A stretch of 27,615 nt of DNA, taken from contig CAKOVH010000014.1 in the NCBI GenBank assembly GCA_934121885.1, positions 1 to 27,615 of the forward strand. Direction: 5' to 3'. A program made the translations under genes and the position numbers. This DNA is from an uncultured Clostridia bacterium. GTDB taxonomy: Bacteria; Bacillota; Clostridia; TANB77; CAG-508. This document shows positions 16,709-23,765 of the stretch, piece after piece. The notes beneath the pieces are model-generated. The model was given only the letters and a program-made list of their open reading frames with translations, was not told the origin of the DNA and made no database searches. Numbering within the stretch: position 1 is the stretch's first letter; each line of letters begins with the position of its first letter.

Positions 16709-18193
16709 CTATTTTGCTTCCATCTCATCTATAATGTCATTTACAATTTTATTTTCGTCAAATGGATATCTTTTTCCTTTTATTTCTTGGTATTGTTCGT
16801 GCCCTTTTCCTGCAAGAACAATAATATCTTTTGTACTTGCCATACTTATTGCTTTTTTTATTGCGTCAACACGGTTTACAATACATTCATATTTTCCTTT
16901 TGTCTTTTTTATTCCTTCTTCTATTTCTTTTACAATTTGTTCTGGATCTTCGCTCCTTGGATTATCTGAAGTAATAATTGTGTAATCAGCAACTCTACCA
17001 GATGCTTCTCCCATCATTGGTCTTTTATTTTTATCTCTATCTCCACCACATCCAAATACAGAAATTACTCTTCCTTTTGTATATATTTTTACTGCACTTA
17101 ATATTTTTTCCAAACTTTCTGGTGTGTGGGCATAATCTATCATAATAGCTAAATTTTTCTTGTTTTTTACTAATTCACTTCTACCAGGAACTCTAATATC
17201 TATTAATGCTTCTTTTATGTTTTCAGCATCACATCCAAGTCTTACACATACGCTAATTGCAGCTAATGCATTATATACACTAAATCTTCCAGGAATAGAT
17301 ACTTTTACTCTTTCATTTTTTTCACCAATTTTCACTTTAAAATCCGCACATTGATTTGTAACTGTTATATCTTTTGCTAATAAATCACAATGGTTATCTA
17401 TTCCATAAGTTTTTATTTTTGTTTCTGGAACTAATTTAGGAATCATAACGCCATGAATATCATCAACATTTACAATACCTAGTTTGCACATTTTAAACAA
17501 TTTTAATTTTGAATTAAAATAATCCTCCATATCAGGATGTTCTTTACTACTAATATGATCTTCTGCTAAGTTTGTAAAAACAGCCATATCAAACTCACAT
17601 CCTGCAACCCTTGAAAGTTTTAAACTTTGTGAAGATACTTCCATAACAGCAACTTCACATTTTTCTTTTTCCATTTTATATAAAATTTCTTGTAATTTTA
17701 AACTTTCTGGAGTTGTATTTTCGTTATCTGCAATTTTTTTGTCTCCAATATATGATGCAACAGTTCCTATTAATCCAACTTTTATTCCTTGTTTTTCTAA
17801 TATATCTCTTATCATATATGTTGTTGTTGTTTTTCCTTTTGTTCCTGTAACACCAATAAGTTTCAATTTTTTTGATGGATTTCCATAATAATTACATGCA
17901 CAAATTGCTAAAGCATTTCTTGTATCACTACTTAAAACAATTGTAACATCACTTGGTATTTTTTGTACCATTTCTTTAGTAGTTTCATCTATTTGTAATA
18001 AAACAGCTTTTGCGCCATTTTCTATTGCCTCCTCTATATGTTCATGACCATTTGCATCAAACCCTTTAATTGCTACAAATAAATCATTTTCTTTTATCTT
18101 TCTTGAGTCGTTCTCAACTTTAGAAATTTCTATTTCTAAACTTCCTTTAACCTTTAAGTCTTGTAAGCCTGCTAATATATTTTCTAATTTCAT
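16709..18193 (-). CDS. murE: UDP-MurNAc-tripeptide synthetase MurE (meso-DAP type)
   Basis: Cytoplasmic ATP-dependent ligase that adds the third residue to UDP-MurNAc-L-Ala-D-Glu. The start MKLENILAGLQDLKVKG (ATG 18191-18193) has GGAGG six bases upstream; an ATG 18 bases earlier would include that site in the coding region. The ATP loop GTKGKTTTTYM is at about residues 115-125. TTPESL follows, and SDNPRSEDP lies near residue 408. A DNPR motif is typical of enzymes using meso-diaminopimelate, so the wall is probably DAP type. The 494 residues are normal. It follows the broken penicillin-binding protein; murF, which usually comes next, is absent. Confidence 0.96.
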   Translation of the reverse strand: MKLENILAGLQDLKVKGSLEIEISKVENDSRKIKENDLFVAIKGFDANGHEHIEEAIENGAKAVLLQIDETTKEMVQKIPSDVTIVLSSDTRNALAICACNYYGNPSKKLKLIGVTGTKGKTTTTYMIRDILEKQGIKVGLIGTVASYIGDKKIADNENTTPESLKLQEILYKMEKEKCEVAVMEVSSQSLKLSRVAGCEFDMAVFTNLAEDHISSKEHPDMEDYFNSKLKLFKMCKLGIVNVDDIHGVMIPKLVPETKIKTYGIDNHCDLLAKDITVTNQCADFKVKIGEKNERVKVSIPGRFSVYNALAAISVCVRLGCDAENIKEALIDIRVPGRSELVKNKKNLAIMIDYAHTPESLEKILSAVKIYTKGRVISVFGCGGDRDKNKRPMMGEASGRVADYTIITSDNPRSEDPEQIVKEIEEGIKKTKGKYECIVNRVDAIKKAISMASTKDIIVLAGKGHEQYQEIKGKRYPFDENKIVNDIIDEMEAK

Positions 18194-18286
18194 AGGGTTC
18201 CTCCTTGCCATGATATAATTTTGCGTTTACATTATATATCTAAATTCATTTTTTGTATATAGTTTATCAATTTTTTTATTTTATTG

Positions 18287-18940
18287 TCAAATGCTGACAA
18301 TTACTTTTGTTCCTTTATAAATTTTTATTCCTGCTTTCGGTAACTGCTCTTTTATTTTCACTTGTTTTTCATCAATTTTTTCCTCTACATTTAAGTCTAT
18401 TTCTAGTCCAACCTCTTTTAATTTTTTCTTTGCCTCTTCAACTGTATTTCCAACTATATTTGGTACTTCAACTTCTTCTTTTTTATCTTCATCTGCTAGA
18501 TTATCTTTGTTTATTTCAAGATATGGAAGAACCTCTCCTAGAACTTGTGAAGCAATTGGTGCTGCAACACCTCCTCCTTGGTGCCCTCCTTCTCCTGTCG
18601 GATTATATAAAGTAATTAATATTACTACTTCTGGATCAGATATTGATGCCGTTCCTATAAAAGATGTTACATATTTATTTGTATTTACCCCATCTTCTGA
18701 TGTTCCTGTTTTTCCACCAATACTATATCCTTTTACTCTTGCGTTTTTTCCTGTTCCTTGTGCTACAACGGTTTCCATCATGCTTAAAACATTTTCTGCT
18801 GTTGTAGTAGAAATTACTCTTCCTTTTGTTTTCGTTTCAATATCAGTTACTTTTCCTGTCTTGCTATCTATAATTTGTTTTACTACTCTTGGTTGTACAT
18901 ATACACCTTTATTTGCAATTGTTCCTACTGCTGCTACCAT
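18287..18940 (-). CDS. Class B penicillin-binding protein, C-terminal fragment after a frameshift
   Basis: This is the second half of the gene that starts at 20429. It carries the third transpeptidase motif KTGT in SIGGKTGTSED and, after a linker, one PASTA domain (VPNIVGNTVEEAKKKLKEVG and on to the end), which binds peptidoglycan stem peptides. A single PASTA domain is like SpoVD; PBP2B has two. Homologous sequence in this frame starts before the first ATG: the stretch TIAFGQRFEVTPIQMVAAVG is readable from about 18985 down. No ribosome binding site precedes the ATG at 18938-18940, so an independent product is unlikely. Without this part the enzyme would lack an active-site motif. Confidence 0.85.
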   Translation of the reverse strand: MVAAVGTIANKGVYVQPRVVKQIIDSKTGKVTDIETKTKGRVISTTTAENVLSMMETVVAQGTGKNARVKGYSIGGKTGTSEDGVNTNKYVTSFIGTASISDPEVVILITLYNPTGEGGHQGGGVAAPIASQVLGEVLPYLEINKDNLADEDKKEEVEVPNIVGNTVEEAKKKLKEVGLEIDLNVEEKIDEKQVKIKEQLPKAGIKIYKGTKVIVSI

Positions 18941-18956
18941 CTGTATTGGTGTTACT

Positions 18957-20429
18957 TCAAATCTTTGCCCAAAAGCTATTGTACCGAAGTTCTACTGGAC
19001 CTACTTTTTCTTCTTTTAAAAATATGCTTCCCGCTTCTCCTGGTAAATCTATGCCTGTTGTTCTTAAAAATCCAAATTTATTTAAATATTCATAATATTT
19101 GTGTACTCCAATTTTTTGTCCTAATCCTATAAATACAGGATTACACGAATTCATAAGCGCATCTCTTAAGCTTTCTGCTCCATGTGGTCTATAATATCTC
19201 CAACACTTCATAGACACTCCCGCAATATTTATACTTCCTGTACAGCAAAACTCTCCTGCTTTATCAGTGGTTGTTAATCCCTCTTCTAATGCTGCCGATG
19301 ATGTAATTAATTTAAAGGTAGATCCTGGTTCATATGTATCAGAAATTGCCTTGTTTCTCCACATTGCCTGCATATTTTTTATTTTATCCGACTCAGATAA
19401 ACTGCTCCATATATTTTTCATTTCATCTGTGCTTGGTTCATATGGAGAATTTAAATTATAATTTGGATATCCTGCCATGGCTAAAATATCTCCATTTTTT
19501 GGATTCATTATAATTATATTTCCACCATCTGTACACACATTATCAATGCATGCTTCTTTCAAATATTTTTCAGCTATTCCTTGAATTGTACTATCTATTG
19601 TAAGTACTAAATCATTTCCATCAATTGCACTAATATAATTTTCTCCTTCATGTGAAAGTTCTCCACCCTTTGCATCTGTAACTTTTGTTATTTTTCCTTT
19701 TTCTCCTTTTAATTCATTATCATATAGTGCTTCAATTCCATCCAAACCTTGATTATCATATCCACAAAATCCAATTATTTGTGATGCTAAGTAATTATTT
19801 GGATAATATCTTTTTGTATCTTCATCAATATTTACTCCATTTGTTATATTATTTTGACTAAGCCATATTCTTAGTTCATCTGCCTTTTCTTTTTCAACCT
19901 TTTTTACAATATTCTCAATAGAACTTCTCTTTTTCACCTTTTTTAATACGGTTTCATATTCCAAATCAAATATGTCTGATAAAGCTTTTGCAACTTTTTC
20001 TTTATCGTTTTTAGATATATTAACTGGATTTACTGTAATTGTGTTTACTGTACTACTTATTGCTAATATGTTTTTTCCTGTTCTGTCATAAATTGTTCCT
20101 CTTCTTGGATTAATACTTCTATCTAGTGTTTGCTGAGTATATGCCATTTGCTTTAGCTTGCTTCCATCTTTAAATTGAATCCACCCAATTCTGCCTATAA
20201 AAAATATAAAAATCATGCATGAAATTAAAATCCACCATCGCATTCGTTTTCGTCTACTAAGTTCACTTATTTTTTCTTCTGGTTTTATTTTGTTTTTTCT
20301 TGTTTCATTTTTGAAATTTTTCTTCTGTTTTTTTGATACATCTTTCTTTATTTTGGTAACATCAATTTCTTTTTGATTTTTAGTTTTCTTTATTTTTTGT
20401 ACCTTTTTTCGTGGTATTCTACCTGGCAT
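18957..20429 (-). CDS. Class B penicillin-binding protein (SpoVD/PBP2B/FtsI type), N-terminal part, frameshifted
   Basis: Septal D,D-transpeptidase that would cross-link glycan made by FtsW. The start MPGRIPRKKVQKIKK (ATG 20427-20429) has GGAGG seven bases upstream. About 75 residues of lysine-rich cytoplasmic sequence come before a single membrane anchor, WWILISCMIFIFFIGRIGWI. The dimerisation domain and the transpeptidase domain follow, with SxxK as GSTFK near residue 368 and SxN as NSCNP near 427. The reading frame ends in VELRYNSFWAKI, where homologues continue through AFGQ. One extra base near 18986 explains this, and the rest of the gene is intact in the next frame (18287-18940). Either a real mutation or an assembly error. 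As it stands the product lacks KTG and PASTA. Confidence 0.88.
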   Translation of the reverse strand: MPGRIPRKKVQKIKKTKNQKEIDVTKIKKDVSKKQKKNFKNETRKNKIKPEEKISELSRRKRMRWWILISCMIFIFFIGRIGWIQFKDGSKLKQMAYTQQTLDRSINPRRGTIYDRTGKNILAISSTVNTITVNPVNISKNDKEKVAKALSDIFDLEYETVLKKVKKRSSIENIVKKVEKEKADELRIWLSQNNITNGVNIDEDTKRYYPNNYLASQIIGFCGYDNQGLDGIEALYDNELKGEKGKITKVTDAKGGELSHEGENYISAIDGNDLVLTIDSTIQGIAEKYLKEACIDNVCTDGGNIIIMNPKNGDILAMAGYPNYNLNSPYEPSTDEMKNIWSSLSESDKIKNMQAMWRNKAISDTYEPGSTFKLITSSAALEEGLTTTDKAGEFCCTGSINIAGVSMKCWRYYRPHGAESLRDALMNSCNPVFIGLGQKIGVHKYYEYLNKFGFLRTTGIDLPGEAGSIFLKEEKVGPVELRYNSFWAKI

Positions 20430-20479
20430 AGCTTTTCCTCCATAATACATGCTTTTTCTTATAAATTTTATTCAAGGCA

Positions 20480-20520
20480 TAAAAAAAAAGACTAAAATAA
20501 ATATATATTTTAATCTTTTT
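20480..20520 (-). terminator. Intrinsic terminator between ftsL and the penicillin-binding protein gene
   Basis: On the minus strand GATTAAAAT pairs with ATTTTAGTC (one G-U pair), extended by A:T pairs on both sides, and is followed by nine T residues. It begins right after the ftsL stop codon. Such a strong hairpin inside a dcw cluster would reduce expression of the downstream murE-murG genes unless there is readthrough or another promoter. Confidence 0.75.
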
Positions 20521-21035
20521 TAATTTCCCATAAATATATTTAAGATTTTTTGGAAAATGTTTTGATTTTCTTCTATTGTAACTTTTTCTACTGCAGGTTC
20601 TATATAGTCCTTTTTTGGCAAACTTACGTATACCTTTTGGCTGTTATCTAATTTTTGCATTCCTAATTTTTCTTTAGCAATTTTCTCTATATTACTTAAA
20701 TTTAAACTATTTTCAATATTTACCTGCAATTGTTCATTTTCTTTTTTGGTAACTGCTAAACTTTGTTTTAAATCTGCATTTTTATTAAAGCTTTCATTTA
20801 TTTTTGAATTTCTGTAACTTATCACAAATAACGCAGAAAAAATCATAGCAATATTAATTACTAATTTTAAACGTTCTTTTACTTGGTTTCTTGGTTTTTC
20901 TTTTTGCTTAACGTCTTTATTTTTTAATGCTCCTGATTTCTTCTTAGAATATGGATTCTTTTCTGGTCTATATTCTGGTTCTAATTTTCTAGGACTAGTC
21001 TCATACTGATAACCACTAGTTCTATAATTTGCCAT
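20520..21035 (-). CDS. ftsL: FtsL-like cell division protein
   Basis: Small bitopic division protein of the FtsL/DivIC (septum formation initiator) group, which bridges the FtsW-PBP synthase and the divisome. The 171 residues consist of a basic N-terminal cytoplasmic part, one membrane segment (VINIAMIFSALFVISY, about residues 59-74), and an extracytoplasmic coiled coil (SFNKNADLKQSLAVTKKENE and on) ending in KIAKEKLGMQKLDN, the conserved end of this family. The ATG at 21033-21035 follows AGAGGTGAG, and rsmH ends 7 bases upstream. Its place after rsmH and before a class B PBP supports FtsL. Sequence similarity alone is weak, as usual for FtsL. Confidence 0.82.
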   Translation of the reverse strand: MANYRTSGYQYETSPRKLEPEYRPEKNPYSKKKSGALKNKDVKQKEKPRNQVKERLKLVINIAMIFSALFVISYRNSKINESFNKNADLKQSLAVTKKENEQLQVNIENSLNLSNIEKIAKEKLGMQKLDNSQKVYVSLPKKDYIEPAVEKVTIEENQNIFQKILNIFMGN

Positions 21036-21042
21036 AAGTTAC

Positions 21043-21972
21043 TCACCTCTTTTCAAAAATTCTTAATTTTGCACTCCTGCTTCTTGAATTTTCTTCTTGT
21101 TCTTCTTCTGTTGGTAATAATGGTTTTTTAGTTATCATTTTTCCTAAAGATATTGCTCCACATACACAATATGGTAAATCTTTAGGACATGTACATTTTC
21201 CTTCTGCATCTATCATTGCTTCTTTAACTGCTCTATCTTCTAATGAATGAAATGTAATAACCACAAGTCTTCCACCTTTTTTTAGTACCTCTATCGAATT
21301 TTTTACTGTATTTTTTAGTGGTTTTATTTCATCATTTACTTCAATTCTAATTGCTTGAAATGTTCTTTTGGCTGGATGTCCATCATTTTGTTTTGACTTT
21401 GGAATAGACTTTTCTATAATATTTACAAGTTCTTCTGTTGTCTCTATCTTTTTTTGTTTTCTGTATTCGCATATATTTCTTGCTATATTTTTTGCAAATC
21501 TTTCTTCTCCATAGTCAAATATTATCTTGCTAAGTTCTTCTTCTTTATATTCATTTACCACAATCTCTGCTGTTAAATTTTGTTCTTGGTCCATTCTCAT
21601 ATCTAATCTAGAATTTCCTATGTAACTAAACCCTCTTGCTTTTTCATCTAGTTGGTATGATGAAACTCCAAGGTCTAACAATATTCCATCAACTTTTTCT
21701 ATGTTTAAATCTTGTAAAACACTTTTTATATCATCATGATTTCCATGTACATATGTAACATTAGAATAATCTTTTAGTTTTTCCTTTGCAGCTTTAAGAG
21801 CTTCTGTATCTCTGTCAATTCCAACTAGCCTACCATTTTTAGATAGTTTTTCTACAATTTTTATACTATGTCCTGCTCCTCCTAATGTACCATCTACATA
21901 TATTCCATCAGGTTTGATATTTAGTCCTTCAATACATTCATTTAATAGCACAGATTTATGTTTAAATTCCAC
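21043..21972 (-). CDS. rsmH: 16S rRNA (cytosine-1402-N4)-methyltransferase RsmH
   Basis: SAM-dependent enzyme (formerly MraW) that methylates N4 of C1402 in the P site of 16S rRNA. The reading MEFKHKSVLLNECIEGLNIK from GTG at 21970-21972 matches the usual start of the family and lies 10 bases after AAGGAG (21983-21988). A TTG three codons earlier is only one base from that site. The SAM loop is GIYVDGTLGGAGHS. VDGILLDLGVSSYQLD, KRTFQAIRIEVNDE and the C-terminal SRSAKLRIFEK are typical. It has 309 residues, normal length. It follows mraZ, but after an unusual 463-base leader with a repeat array and a hairpin. Confidence 0.96.
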   Translation of the reverse strand: MEFKHKSVLLNECIEGLNIKPDGIYVDGTLGGAGHSIKIVEKLSKNGRLVGIDRDTEALKAAKEKLKDYSNVTYVHGNHDDIKSVLQDLNIEKVDGILLDLGVSSYQLDEKARGFSYIGNSRLDMRMDQEQNLTAEIVVNEYKEEELSKIIFDYGEERFAKNIARNICEYRKQKKIETTEELVNIIEKSIPKSKQNDGHPAKRTFQAIRIEVNDEIKPLKNTVKNSIEVLKKGGRLVVITFHSLEDRAVKEAMIDAEGKCTCPKDLPYCVCGAISLGKMITKKPLLPTEEEQEENSRSRSAKLRIFEKR

Positions 21973-22000
21973 GTTTTTCAAACTCCTTGGTTATGCACAA

Positions 22001-22028
22001 GTAGTTGGTATTTTAAAATACCAACTAC
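22001..22028 (-). promoter_or_regulatory. Perfect 28-base palindromic hairpin before rsmH
   Basis: 22001-22014 (GTAGTTGGTATTTT) is exactly complementary to 22015-22028, and flanking GCATAAGT/GCACAA sequences extend the stem with a bulge. It ends about 12 bases before the rsmH ribosome binding site and has no U tract after it, so it is not an intrinsic terminator. A role in translation or mRNA stability, or a dimeric protein site in DNA, are the main options. Confidence 0.55.
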
Positions 22029-22052
22029 ACTTATGCTTTTTACTTATATTAC

Positions 22053-22439
22053 ATCTTTTGTAAATTGCTCTTTTAAGAGTTCTTTCGTATTTTTATCTTT
22101 TGTATTTATTTTTCTTTATCGTTTGTTATCTTTTGTTTTTTACTTTTCTTTATCATTTGTGTTTGTTGTTATCTTTTGTACTTTAAGATAAACTTTGTAT
22201 ATTTTTATGTCTAAACAATCAATATTTTATCTTTTGAATCTAAAACATCTTTTGTTTTTAACTAGCTCTTTTGTTATATTTAATATCTTTTGTAAAACTT
22301 ATAGAATTTGTCTTTTGTAGACTTTTCATTTTATCTTTTGTAAATAATTAATCTTTCGTATACCTTAATTTTTTTATCTTTAGTTTTTTTTATTTCTTTT
22401 GTTTACTAAAAATTCTTTTGTGATTATATAAACTTTTGT
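22053..22439 (-). repeat. Array of about 18 dispersed copies of ACAAAAGAT between mraZ and rsmH
   Basis: This 463-base gap holds no gene. In transcript sense it has seven exact copies of ACAAAAGAT (plus-strand positions 22053, 22095, 22128, 22171, 22247, 22285, 22333), ten copies with one mismatch (22118, 22152, 22229, 22266, 22310, 22351, 22376, 22394, 22413, 22431) and one with two (22080). Start-to-start distances cluster at 18-19 and 23-25 bases. The array begins 6 bases after the mraZ stop codon and fills the leader up to the rsmH hairpin. The spacers are A-rich and unrelated. No terminator is seen in it. Function unknown. Confidence 0.85.
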
Positions 22440-22444
22440 TAAAG

Positions 22445-22876
22445 TTATATACCAAGCATTGTCATATTTTCAGCAATCTCATCTGCAGAAATGTTTTCGT
22501 TGCTATTGTATTTTTTCCATTTTTCCTTGTTCCAAATTTCAATTCTAGTACCTACACCAATTATTACAGCTTCTTTTTCCATATTAGCATATTCTCTTAG
22601 GTTACTAGCAATAAGAAATCTTCCTTGTTTATCTATTTCGCATTCAATTGCTCCAGACAAGAAAAATCTTACGAAGTCTCTTGCATTTTTGTTTGTAAGT
22701 GGAAGTGTTTTTAATTTTTCTTCAAAGTTTGTCCATTCGTTTTGTGAGAAACCAAATAAGCACCCATCAAGGCCTTTTGTAATTATGAACTTTTCACCAA
22801 TGTCTTCTCTAATTTTTGCTGGCATTATTAATCTGCCTTTTGCATCTAGAGAATGCTCATATTCACCGATAAGCAC
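22445..22876 (-). CDS. mraZ: Transcriptional regulator MraZ
   Basis: Ring-forming AbrB-fold DNA-binding protein that controls the dcw cluster by binding repeats upstream of its own gene. It is 143 residues and starts MLIGEYEHSLDAKGRLIMPA. The two DxxxR repeats are DAKGR near residue 12 and DKQGR in the second half, the mark of the family. The start is GTG at 22874-22876, with AGGTGAG five bases upstream. It heads the cluster behind a sigma-A promoter, and three AAAGTGG-type boxes lie between promoter and gene. Length and position are ordinary. Confidence 0.96.
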   Translation of the reverse strand: MLIGEYEHSLDAKGRLIMPAKIREDIGEKFIITKGLDGCLFGFSQNEWTNFEEKLKTLPLTNKNARDFVRFFLSGAIECEIDKQGRFLIASNLREYANMEKEAVIIGVGTRIEIWNKEKWKKYNSNENISADEIAENMTMLGI

Positions 22877-22903
22877 TTTATCTCACCTTCCTAACATTTT
22901 GTT

Positions 22904-22930
22904 CCACTTTCTACCACTTTGCTCCACTTC
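22904..22930 (-). promoter_or_regulatory. MraZ boxes (three direct repeats)
   Basis: On the minus strand GAAGTGG, AAAGTGG and AAAGTGG (22924-22930, 22914-22920, 22904-22910) repeat at exactly 10-base intervals; a degenerate AAAATGT follows at 22894-22900. Clustered AAAGTG[G/T] direct repeats are the known operator of MraZ in Mollicutes. They start right at the predicted transcription start, a position suited to autorepression. Confidence 0.85.
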
Positions 22931-22936
22931 AATTAA

Positions 22937-22965
22937 ATTTTAATACAAGTATATATAAATTGCAA
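22937..22965 (-). promoter_or_regulatory. Sigma-A promoter of mraZ and the dcw cluster
   Basis: TTGCAA (22960-22965), 17-base spacer, TAAAAT (22937-22942) on the minus strand, immediately upstream of the MraZ boxes. Confidence 0.8.
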
Positions 22966-23124
22966 GCATTTTTTTAATTTTTTTTAGTTTTTTGAAGTCT
23001 TAAAAGCCTTGTGCAATCAGTTGTTCGTATACTCAGTTTGAATAAAAAGTGGCATAATTTTGTTTATTTTATACCACTTTATTGTACATTTATAAAATAT
23101 GTGTTCGTATATCACTTGTGCAAA

Positions 23125-23160
23125 AAAAGATAGAAAAAAATTTTTATTTTTCTATCTTTT
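23125..23160 (-). terminator. Intrinsic terminator of the fic gene
   Basis: 14-bp stem with the core GATAG/CTATC (23125-23138 with 23147-23160), an 8-base loop, and A/T runs on both sides. It overlaps the last codons of fic. Confidence 0.75.
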
Positions 23161-23746
23161 CTAAACATATTTTTATTATATTTTCAAGTTCTTCTGTATC
23201 TATAATAGATTTTATGCTCGCATTTAGCATTTCTTGTGGCTCCACTTTTCTTAAATTAAGTGTATATCCATTTCTTAATGCTAGCTGTCTTATAAATTCT
23301 CTAATTGTTCTGCCATTACCTTCTCTAAATGGATGTAACACATTTAGTTCAGACATATAATATGCAAGTGCCTTTGCAAGTTCTTCTTTTGATTTTTCTT
23401 TTAAGTAATTTTCGTTTTTTAGCTTTAATAATAATTTGTCTAATTCTTCTTCAATATACTCCCATTCTGCAAACCTAAAATATCCTTTAGCAATATTTTC
23501 AGTTCTAAATTTTCCAGCAAACGGATATATGTCTTCAAATATATACTTGTGTATACTTACAAAATGATTTTTATCAAAGTTCCCTGTTATACCCTTTTGC
23601 CTTAATGCTAACAATTTAGCTGCTGTTATTCTAGCTTCATACTTTTGCAATGTTAATTGATCTTTGATTTCTAATTTATTAATTAAAGTATTGCTATTTT
23701 GGTAGCAATACTTTGAATTTCTCTCTTTTATAATATCTTCATCCAT
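23144..23746 (-). CDS. Fic-family AMP-transferase (toxin of a Fic/VbhA-like pair)
   Basis: Fic proteins transfer AMP (or other nucleotide moieties) to target protein hydroxyls; bacterial FicT/VbhT toxins modify DNA gyrase and topoisomerase IV. The 200 residues contain the full catalytic motif HPFREGNGRTIREF with His138 to Arg146, and the flap region YPFAGKFRTENIAKG at about 74-88. There is no N-terminal or C-terminal inhibitory helix within the protein, which fits class I Fic enzymes held by a separate antitoxin. That antitoxin gene lies just upstream (23766-23933), 19 bases away. The ATG at 23744-23746 follows GGAG. Whether it modifies gyrase here is inference. Confidence 0.93.
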   Translation of the reverse strand: MDEDIIKERNSKYCYQNSNTLINKLEIKDQLTLQKYEARITAAKLLALRQKGITGNFDKNHFVSIHKYIFEDIYPFAGKFRTENIAKGYFRFAEWEYIEEELDKLLLKLKNENYLKEKSKEELAKALAYYMSELNVLHPFREGNGRTIREFIRQLALRNGYTLNLRKVEPQEMLNASIKSIIDTEELENIIKICLEKIEK

Positions 23747-23765
23747 ATGTTTTCTCCACTAAAAT

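Noticed and set aside
18194..18290. Promoter before murE (TTGACA at 18285-18290 with TAAACT 18 bases on)
   Set aside because: The -10 box matches only four of six positions and the better TATAAT nearby has no -35 at proper distance, so I do not list it as a feature.
18507..19019. Plus-strand open frame of 170 codons inside the penicillin-binding protein gene
   Set aside because: Antisense to transpeptidase and PASTA coding sequence, which is readable on both sides of the frameshift on the minus strand.
22053..22439. CRISPR array in the mraZ-rsmH gap
   Set aside because: The repeat unit is only 9 bases, not exact, with spacings of 10-58 bases and A-rich spacers; no cas genes are near.
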